This document shows positions 55,487 to 64,000 of a stretch of 64,000 nucleotides of DNA, piece after piece. The notes beneath the pieces are model-generated. The model was not told the DNA's origin. It saw only the letters and a program-made list of their open reading frames with translations, and searched no databases. Position 1 is the stretch's first letter; every line of letters starts with the position of its first letter. Made by a program: the position numbers and the translations under genes. Source of the DNA: Lunularia cruciata (lineage: Eukaryota; Streptophyta; Marchantiopsida; Lunulariales; Lunulariaceae); the NCBI GenBank assembly GCA_948567375.1, contig OX419759.1, positions 41,134,593 through 41,198,592 on the forward strand. Reading direction: 5' to 3'.

Positions 55487-55953
55487 TATAATCATACAGA
55501 GTTAACAAACAAGTTAGCACAAGCTAATGAGTTAATAAAATAACCCAAACATAGTTAAGAATTCTTAAATATTCTAGAAGCATCTAGGAAGCTTCTTGGT
55601 AGAATTTTCTAGAAGTGTATAGGAAGATTCTTAGTGAGAAGCTTCTAGGTACCTTCCAAGGGTTGGGTAACTTGCACACCAAGTTAATGGCTAGCTTAAC
55701 TCATATGCCAAGTATGCGGCTTCAAGAAGAAGGTTTCCTTGGAAGCTTCTTGGGTAGCTTAGCTTGCATTCCAAGATGGCCACTCTGAGAAGAAATCTTC
55801 CTTGGAAACTTCTCAAGAGCCTTGCATTTCTTCACTATAAATACTAAAGCCCAAGCTCATGCTAAGCATTCAAAGTTTCACTCACTTAATGATTTCTAAT
55901 GTGATTTCTATTCTTATCTTCCTCTCTCTTATTTCTCTCCTTTGTCTTTTACA
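55487..55953 (+). repeat. 3' LTR of the decayed chromovirus
   Basis: 467 bp. Start decayed to TATAATCATACAG; end GTCTTTTACA intact. Same palindrome-rich U3 and TATA-like ctataaatac near 55837-55846. Confidence 0.85.
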
Positions 55954-55958
55954 AGTTC

Positions 55959-57250
55959 AGCACAAGGTAGAAGCTAAATTACTTAAAGCCTGATCAATCT
56001 TATTATTTGATATAGCTTCCTTCTTGATCAATTTGGCAACTTCTTTGCTTACTTATTTGCAATCAATTGTACTATAGTACCTAATTGGCCTAAATTGAAG
56101 GACTACACTATCCTAGTAAAGAGGCTTTATGCAAATGAGTTTTTCATGAAGGCAAAGAAGGACCAATAGCAAGGCAAAGTAGCAAATTATGAGGTCTTGT
56201 ATAAGGAGGACTGTAAGAGAGGAGACACTTTTACAAGTTGTAGATGACTTGGAGAGAGAGAAGACTTTGCTAAAGAATGCAAAGAAGAATCAAGAGTCTA
56301 ACATCCAAAGATTACAAGTGGAGATGAGTGCTTTTTGGATTGCCAACAATGTTTGACGTAAGTGGCTCAAAGAAAAATTGCTAGATATGAGTGTAGAGGT
56401 CCTTTGCTTTAAATATAAGGAAGAGAGAGAGAGAGGCAAACAATACAAAACCAACCACCCTACAAGTTATGTTTGATGAGTATCATTGTGACATCATGAT
56501 GAGTATCTTGGTTGGATGCACTACAAGAAGAGATCCAAGAGGAAAAATAAGACCAAGCTACATTTAAAGCCAAGATGATAGATAATGTTGTAAACAAAGT
56601 ACGAGGAGCTTACAACCATTTGAAGGAGGATTACTAGGAGCTAGAAGAACTTTTGGACCAACTGGTGGTAATAAAGGAAGGAGCAATAGTGGGAAAGATG
56701 GCAAAGATGAAGCTAAACCAGCTCAAGTTGATAGTACTAATATTGGAGTGGAAGACATATGAAGATCCAAAGATGGACAAATTAGCTATAAAATTTAAAG
56801 AACATGTAGATATGAGTTCACAATAATCCTATGATACTTCAATTCTAGAGAGTAGATCTTCTCCTTAGGAAACAAGAGGAAAAGGAACTTCATTGCAGTA
56901 GTTTACTGCAAGATTCTTCATTGAAGGAGTTCTTCTTAGTTGTAGATCTTTGTAATTTTAATATTTGGAGTAGGACAAAGCCCAAAGACAACAAAAGCAA
57001 GATTTCTTTGGGGGATAGTAGATACCTTTCCAACCATGTGGATAAAAAGTAGTAGTATACAGAGTAGCAAGATAGGATGAAAAATATATATAATTCAATA
57101 TATAGTGTAGATGTAAGGAGCTACAATCTTGATAGATTCATACACTTCCTCTATTATTAGATATTTTTCAATCAACAAAGGAAGTACTATTTAAAGCTTT
57201 GACACCTTGTAAAAAATCCATTCAATCCATGGAATTTGAATAAAGCAAAA
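55959..57250 (+). pseudogene. Coiled-coil repeat gene family CC, copy C, 3' part
   Basis: Helix-rich fragments in changing frames: DDLEREKTLLKNAKKNQE (near 56245), ATFKAKMIDNVVNKVRGAYNHLKED and ELEELLDQLVVIKEGAIVGKMAKMKLNQLKLIVL (56555-56740). They parallel the coiled coil of copies A and B (K-A-x-F-K-A-E-L..., A-I-V-x-x-x-E-M-x-L-x-x-L-x-L). Very decayed. Confidence 0.45.
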
Positions 57251-57259
57251 GAACCCAAA

Positions 57260-57666
57260 TATAAAAGTTCAAAGGAGAGAAATAAGACAATGAAAGATCA
57301 AAATAAAAGGTCACATTGAGAACTCTCATTTGAAGGAAACTCCAAACAACTAGTATCAGCTTTGGCTTTTATAGAGAAGCTAAGTATAAGCTCCAAGAAA
57401 CTTCCAAGCAAAATTCTAGAAGTTGTCTTGGTATGCAAGCTAAGCTAACTATTTACTTAGTATATAAGTTAAGCTAACTATCAACTTGGCATGCAAGTTA
57501 CTCAAACCTGGGGAAGTTCCCTAGAAGCTTCTCACCAAGAAGCCTTTTAGATGCTTCTAGAACATTCCTAGGTGTATGCTAGTCCTACTTCCTTTAAGCT
57601 ATATTTAGCTGATTTTGGTAACTTATTAGCTTTTACTAACTAGTTTGCTAACTCCATATTATTACA
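57260..57666 (-). repeat. Solo LTR of the chromovirus family, minus strand
   Basis: The reverse complement starts TGTAATAATATGGAGTTAGC and ends in a degraded CTTTTATA, matching the LTRs at 50736 and 22403 over its length. No internal element sequence adjoins. Flanks CCAAA (57255-57259) and CAAAA (57667-57671) agree at four of five bases, as for a solo LTR formed by recombination. Confidence 0.82.
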
Positions 57667-57671
57667 CAAAA

Positions 57672-58110
57672 TCTCTTTGTCACTTTTGCTTAATTCCAAT
57701 TATTGATTGTATGTCTTTTGTAAGTAGTGATGATGAATCTTTGAAGTAGGAACACAAGTAGTTAAGTGTGTGTGATTGTTAGTGCTTGAAGCTAGGGTTT
57801 AGAAAACTTTTTTTGACTTGACTCTAGGGCCAAGTTTTGAAGGAACAAAGCAATGCCTTCACAAGTCTTAAGTGAGTTGTAGTGTTGAAAGTACCATAAA
57901 ATTGAAATGCAAATACCTATTGCAAATGCAAAGAGCATGTGGAGTCATGCCTTCTTGGAAGGATAGAATGCATTCTTCATAGTTGATGAATTTGTAGTAG
58001 AAGTGGCCTCTTTGGAGTGATTGAATCATTATCTTCAAGAGATAGTTAGAACTTATCTTTAGTGAAAGTAATTTTTAGGTTTTTATTTGCAATAGTACAC
58101 CACAAGGGGT
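57672..58110 (+). repeat. Conserved non-coding 3' region of CC copy C
   Basis: Corresponds to 28970-29350 behind copy A: aagcaatgccttcacaa, then gaagtggcctctttggag, then a ttttgggaa-ttt-ctac block. More diverged than between A and B. Confidence 0.5.
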
Positions 58111-58489
58111 GACATACATCTTTTGGGAATTTTTCCTACCCAGAGGTTAAACATGTGATAGCAAAGAACTGTAATTTTTAACATTACTCTTCAAATTGAG
58201 CCATTCCTAAACCATATGTCTAAGAGAAATATGTATTTCTTACTATTATACCACACTTTGTTCAATATTGGGATATCTAAAACTTTCCATGATAGTTAGT
58301 GTAATTTTGGGACAAATTTAACTGAATATTTATGTTAGATATGATAAAAAAAGGTTTTAGGTCCAATTAGTTGAATTAATGGGTTTAAACTACTTTTAGA
58401 GAGTCCATATGGTGTAATCTTTGTAAAACCTCCAATTTTGTTTTTTTCCTTTCTTTTTGAGTTTAGTGGATTTATTTTCATATTCAATA

Positions 58490-58850
58490 GAAAGATCCCA
58501 TGTTTGGGTATTCTTGGGACCTATATTTATACATGCCAAGGTACCAAGAAGATAGACACAAAGATATGCACAGTACAAAGGAATGAGTATGAAGAATTCA
58601 TGTCCAAAGAAGAGTCAAAACCAAGAAGAAAGATATGAAGAGATTTTGGAGCCAAAGATCTTTGGAACCAAAGACTATATGCCAATTTGAATGATGCCAT
58701 CACCTAAGCAAAGAACCACCATCAAGGACCTTTGATGCCCATCATAGAATTCTCACATGAGGACAATGATGGCTCAGCAACTAAGGATGGTTGCCCAACG
58801 AGCCCTAACTATAAATATGAGTGCCAATTGAGTAATTTCACCCTTTGCCA
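58490..58850 (+). repeat. Small dispersed repeat, second copy
   Basis: Counterpart of 45350-45725 in the same orientation, sharing aaagaaccaccatcaa, ttctcacatg and the actataaa step. Confidence 0.45.
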
Positions 58851-60872
58851 AAAACATTTAGAAGGACTCTAAAGAATACTGCAATATTTTATATTCATGC
58901 ATATGTTACTTAACCATTTTCATTGAAGATATTTCCAAACTAGTCTCTAACTTCATGACACAATCACCATGGTAAGCTTATTAGATTAGAGTGATTTTCC
59001 ACTCATCCCAACAATCTAATTGGTTGTTGTAGTGCTCCAAGAGTTAAGTTTATGATTTGGTAGAATTAGTAGTTATTTTATTAAATATTTATTTCTATTA
59101 TTTTCTTTAAAAGATTTCATATTTACTTCTATGTATATTTTGACTCTTTTTCCATAAGGATAAGAAATATATAAGTAAAAAAACCTTTTGTGGATCTCAA
59201 AAGTAGTGCATGTCTTCTAACTAGTTAGTTGGTATCTACTTATATATAAGCTAAATCATTTAAGTATTGATCTCCTATATTCCTATTTATCAAATTTGAT
59301 AAATTATTTCATAAGTATGCTTTCTATTTTTTGAACTATCTCAAGTAATAAAGCAAATCTTTTGGAATTGGTTCAACCAGAATAAAATAGAGGAGTTATG
59401 GGCTTGGAAAAAAATCATGGTAGCTATATTTGACAAGGCTTGTTGATAGCTAAAGATCTGGTTATATTTATATCCAAGGATATACTTATATTTGGCACCC
59501 ATGTTACTTATACAATTGGTCTCCATGAGGAACTAGGTCCAAACAGAGATATGTAATTGGTATGCATTTAAATGGTAGTTCAAGTGATAGGGAACACAAA
59601 TCTAGCTATCAATATCATGGTTGACATAGTCCTTTTTTTTCCAAGTTTAATCAGTGATTTACAAGTTTTGAAGGTGGACAAAGAGTACTAAGGTACATTG
59701 ACTATAATATATATAAATAGGTTATTTTTGCAAATATTTGAAGAAAGTATCCAACTACAACTAAAATTAATAGTAATGCATATATGATATTTATTAAAAA
59801 TATATTTTAATATTATATTATAAGTATTATATTATAAATATAATCTCTATTATATTTATAATAATGCTCTTCCCCATTTTGAGAGGCAGGCGTGGAGAAT
59901 GTATTTGGTAACTCTATTTTAACAAAGATTGATATCTTCAAGAATTAAAATATCAATAATATACCAGTAATTTAAATATAAAACTTAATTTAAATCAAAT
60001 AAAATTATTTTAATAAAAAATCTACATCTTTTATATTTTCTACATAATATTTTTATATCTTTGCATGTTAGGCAAAATAGACTCTCCATTCTTAGCTCGT
60101 TTGAATGGTCAATTTTAGGAACATAGTCCAAGATGATAAACTTCTTTTCTAAGTCATTTAATTAATGAAAGAATTATAACCAAGATTTTATTCAAAAAGA
60201 TAAAATCATAATGAAATTATTTTAATTCAGAATCTTAATATTTTCAAAACAATAACTGAAAATAGAATTCATGATGTTGAATGAATCATAATGAAAATCA
60301 ATATTTTGAAATGAAATTAAAATTTCAATAAATAACTCCCTATATGATTCATGTTTAGAATCTAAAATTATATTAGGAACTCATTTTGATATCTTTTTCA
60401 AGCTCAAGCTCTAAGTGTATCCAAATCACTTACTAGAGAATTTATATTAAATAGTTCTAATAATTAGGAATTGTTATTTTAAAATGTATAGTTTGGGCTT
60501 TATTCAAATTTGAACCTAAATTGAATCACTTTTAGACTGATATCCTTATAACATGTTAGAGCTCTACGACCCTAAGATTTATAAAGGATTCTACTTTAGA
60601 GGCCTAAAATAGTTAGATGAGTTCAATTTCAAACCACCATATAAACCACCTTCTAGAGCTTTAATGCACAAGGACCTTGGTAGCTAAAATTTGTATGTTT
60701 TGAAGGATATAACATATTGAATGATGATATAATTTAAGTGAAATTTATTTAAAAATTAGTACAAATGATTCTTTGTTTTGAACAGCTCAATGTATGCTAA
60801 AGATGTGAGGCCAAGAAGCAACAAGGCAAAGGACCTCCTATAGTGTTTACCACCACAACAAAAGTTATCTCA
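58851..60872. other. AT-rich region without gene
   Basis: Very A/T-rich, with short simple AT runs (for example 59780-59860). No domain, LTR or repeat unit recognised. Confidence 0.5.
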
Positions 60873-61250
60873 AACTTTACATGAATTCAAATTTTTATTA
60901 TTGATGATATTCATTCAAGAAGCTTGACCTAAAAGCACAATAGTTTTTATATATTCTTAGATATATAGATCTTGAGAACTCAAGGTAAAAAAAAAGAGAA
61001 AACTTCACATGAATTCAAAAGTTTTTATTGATGATATTCATTTAAGAAGCTGGATCTAAAAGCACAATAGTTTTTATATATTCTTAGATATATAGATCTT
61101 GAGAACTCAAGGTAAAAAAAAAGAGAAAACTTCACATGAATTCAAAAGTTTTTATTGATGATATTCATTTAAGAAGCTGGATCTAAAAGCACAATAGTTT
61201 TTATATATTCTTAGATATATAGATCTTGAGAACAAGGTAATAAAAAGAAT
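60873..61250 (+). repeat. Tandem triplication, about 127-bp unit
   Basis: Units start at 60873, 61001 and 61128 with aactt(t/c)acatgaattc and contain aaaagcacaatagtttttat and a run of A before agagaa. Units 2 and 3 are nearly identical; unit 1 has more changes; unit 3 is cut short (gagaacaagg). Confidence 0.92.
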
Positions 61251-62735
61251 AGTTGTTGTGGGTTTATGGTTGCAGAGCTTTTAGACTCAATATTTTTGGT
61301 TGCCAAAGAATTGTAAACAAAGCAATCAAATAATGTGTTGATTGTAAATAGAAAAATACTAAGTCAACTTGGGATTAGATAATATATTTTAGTAACAAAC
61401 TTTACTAAGAAAATGATGATAGCTATTACAATGAAGGTATTCATGTGTAGCTTTTAGATACACATAAAAAATTAGCTTATAACCTTTTAGGTTATAAGGT
61501 AATCAATCATGATTATGATCAATGGACTTCTATTGAGTTAAGGACTGTATTGTTTGTGCATTAAATTGGTAAATTGTTTCAATTCAAGATTTTGCATTCA
61601 CATATGGTTTCCTCTAAGTGTCAACTTTTTGAATTGACTAGCATACATTTCAAGCTGAACAACTGTTGAACAAGCTAATTAACAGCCTATACAAATGACT
61701 TTTGTGATGTCTTAGGACATAGTGAAATACCACACTCAAAATTAGATCCTCAAGATTGATATACTATAATTGGGCCATAGTTGTAGATGAGTTTAGCATT
61801 AAAGATGTCCTAGGAAAAAAGGTCTTCATATTGATGCTCCAATGCTCCGGGTAAAGTTCTTGCAATTATAGGCTCATGTAAATAAAGAATTAGAAAATTT
61901 TATCAATCTATTTTTCATAGTTTAAGAATTGAATATTTCAAATGATTAAATAAGAATAAATTTTCAAAAATATATTAACCATTATTTATCAATTATTAAT
62001 AAATTCTACAAGATATCAAATATAACTTAGGAAGTTTCATAAAGAAATATGTAGAAAGTATTTGAGTGAATGATTAGGCTAGTAAGATACTCAAGGATCT
62101 TCTTATGATTTGATTTATTTAAGATCCGTTCTAAGTTTTAGTAACTTGGCTAGGAAATTAATAACTAAGAAATCAACTTTACTCAACTCAAGTATAAACC
62201 TAAATGGCTTGGCCATCTATTGCGTTAATAGTTCATTTCAATCCATTCTTGGTTTATCTCTTCTATCTTCTTTACATCACTTATATTCATGTTCTTTTTG
62301 TTAGGATTAGATCAAGAAGTAGATGGATAGAAAATAGTGATAAAAGTTTATGTGCCAATAAGATAAAAGATAAAAGATGATAAGATGTAAGATATGATTG
62401 CAAAATTCTACTAAATACAAGTCAACTAGATTGCATTGCAAAATCTTTCTGGAAGTATAAGTATTGTAAGAACAACCTACATTTATGGCCTCAATGGGGT
62501 CTTGGTAAGAGTTCAAGAAAACACTCATATCTAAATTTCAAATCATCAAGATAGTAAAGAAATATTTCTTTACTATCTTTGACTTGCAAAGCTAAAAAGA
62601 CCATTTGGTGAGTAAGTATGTCCTTAATCCTAGAATACTTTCATGCAAATTCTAGAGATTTGTAAATGAGACTTATTAGATCATATACATATCTTGAAGC
62701 CTTATATAAAGAAGAAAATATTTATGAGAGAGTTT
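61251..62735. other. AT-rich region without gene
   Basis: Short open frames only (for example 62110-62304 plus), no motif. Confidence 0.45.
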
Positions 62736-63560
62736 AGGCAACTAGAAGAAGCAATGTAGAAAGCTAAGGAATTTGATTCCCTTGTCAATCCAACACTTGT
62801 TTCTCCACAACACCCATAATTCAGACAAGCTCATCATATACAATAAAAGGAAGCAATTTCTATGCAAATTGATGTTCTCTAATATAAGCTACTTACCAAT
62901 GATTATGTCAAATTGGAGGACGATTCTATTGCTAATAACTTGGACATTGTAATGAAAATTATAAATAATAGTATGAGACAATTATTACCAAATACAAGCA
63001 AACTATATGTAGAAGTTGTTTGATCATAAAAATATAGATACCAATAATACTTGAGCAACTTACTAGTAGTAACATTACCTTTAATAGGTTGAGAAAAGAA
63101 TGTGCTTAAATTTTAATTCATCTTTATAGTATGGTCTAAAATTATCCTTATAAGATCTTGGTGAGTTGGTGTATTTAGAGTATTGCATGTGAATGCAATT
63201 TGAGAAGGGGATTGTGCTCATCTCATTAGTGAAGAGAAGTTTCATTATGATACCTAATGGAAGGAAAAGACTTGCACTTTTTACTTTTAATCTACTATTC
63301 ACTATGATTTCAAAAAAAAACATAAGGAGGCAATGAATTTAACTACACCCATCTACTTTGATGTCATCGTGAGCTTACTTTGGCTTGAATATCATTAAAC
63401 TCAAGTCAACTAGATAAGAAAAAAATTTGTGTGATAACAAAAGCAAAAAGTCCTACATTTTTGCACCTTTGGTAAAGACATCACATAATATGAATCTTGA
63501 TAGAGAAGATAAATTCTATTAGTATAGTGGCTCTTGAGCAAGCCATGAAGGAGTAGATCT
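62736..63560 (+). pseudogene. gag/protease remnant of a gypsy element
   Basis: LEEAM and KAKEFDSLVNP (62757-62800) resembles VEEAMQLAEHFDSLV of the 22.4-kb element. MNLTTPIYFDVIVSLLWLEYH (63330-63400) resembles the segment YDIILHLPWLEHH after its protease. A trace of the protease-RT linker (VALEQAMKE, near 63526) follows. Heavily decayed; no LTR seen nearby. Confidence 0.55.
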
Positions 63561-63576
63561 AAGTATTGAGGCTTAG

Positions 63577-63622
63577 ATCAAACTAACACTAAAATCAAAC
63601 TAACACTAGATCAAACTAACAC
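63577..63622 (+). repeat. Short tandem repeat, about 17-bp unit
   Basis: atcaaactaacac occurs three times in a row at 16-17 bp spacing. Confidence 0.85.
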
Positions 63623-64000
63623 ATTAGGTGTGCAATGTACAATAGGTGTAGACACGTTTGAGAATGAGAACACTTGAGCAAGAGACTGCATGATAGATAT
63701 CAATAGTTCTTCTATTCAAAATAAAATAGCCTAGCAAGTTTGTTAGGAGGAAATTTGTGGCACAGCTCCATAGTCTTTCTTCTATAGTGGGTGTTTAGAT
63801 CTCAATTTATCCACTTCCCTTTGACAAGGTTGAAGACTTAACCTGGAGTAGTAATCTGTTGAGAGAATGGTGCAACTAACTGAAGAAGACTCTTGATAGT
63901 TGGAGGTGTTTCCTACTCAAGAGATATTGAGTTGAGAGCAAGGGTAATAAAGTCATGGCACTTGAATGATACTCTAGAGCCACTATCAGTACGGGCCGTC
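63623..64000. other. End of window, no gene seen
   Basis: No coding motif or repeat recognised. Confidence 0.4.

Larger units (their letters stand above)
50736..55953 (+). mobile_element. Decayed chromovirus of the same family as 22403-28064
   Basis: LTRs 50736-51190 and 55487-55953 match the 426-bp LTR family (TGTAATAATATGG start). Flanks AGTTT (50731-50735) and AGTTC (55954-55958) agree at four of five bases. The internal region aligns in order with gag, protease, RT, RNase H, integrase core and chromodomain of the younger element, but has many frameshifts, and part of the integrase is missing. It lies inside CC copy C. Confidence 0.88.

Noticed and set aside
60873-61250. CRISPR-like array
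   Set aside because: Units are directly adjoining 127-bp tandem repeats without spacers, in plant nuclear DNA.

Overview
Nuclear DNA of a land plant with a large, repeat-filled genome. The evidence is layers of Ty3/gypsy and Ty1/copia LTR retrotransposons with plant-type initiator-Met primer binding sites, nested in each other and mostly broken by stops, frameshifts and deletions. I see no intact host gene, no rRNA or tRNA gene and no prokaryotic feature. The species cannot be named from this; a non-flowering lineage (fern, lycophyte, gymnosperm) is a weak guess based on the DNMT3-like gene.

Layout. 1-6869: 3' part of a Ty3/gypsy element whose single polyprotein frame runs N-terminal region, aspartic protease, DNMT3-like C5-cytosine methyltransferase, reverse transcriptase, RNase H, integrase and a C-terminal PHD finger; then a polypurine tract and a 662-bp LTR-like end bracketed by a 105-bp direct repeat. 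7255-8479 plus 15936-18051: an older, 5'-truncated copy of the same family, split by a 7.46-kb insertion (8480-15935) of unidentified class that holds coiled-coil pseudogenes on the minus strand and a purine-rich minisatellite-like tract. 18052-20560: unassigned. 20600-29470: a coiled-coil repeat gene (family CC, copy A), cut by a complete chromodomain gypsy element (22403-28064, AATGG target duplication) whose LTR promoter carries a perfect heat-shock-element array. 29480-30778: unassigned, with a perfect 20-bp hairpin. 30779-44789: Ty1/copia element with a 2.3-kb extra leader, interrupted inside its reverse transcriptase by a minus-strand chromodomain gypsy element (36405-43087). 45350-49180: CC copy B on the minus strand and a small dispersed repeat. 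50135-58110: CC copy C, cut by a decayed relative of the 22.4-kb gypsy element (50736-55953) and by a minus-strand solo LTR of that family (57260-57666). 58120-64000: AT-rich DNA with a 127-bp tandem triplication and a gag/protease remnant.

How the parts relate. The most unusual object is the gypsy element joining a DNA methyltransferase and a histone-reader-type PHD finger to its replication enzymes. This suggests an element able to write and read chromatin marks itself. Its frame is closed only by point stops, mostly TAG and TGA, with no indel over 6 kb, the pattern expected from decay by deamination of methylated cytosine. The other gypsy families here end in chromodomains, so the PHD finger sits where a chromatin-targeting module is normally found.
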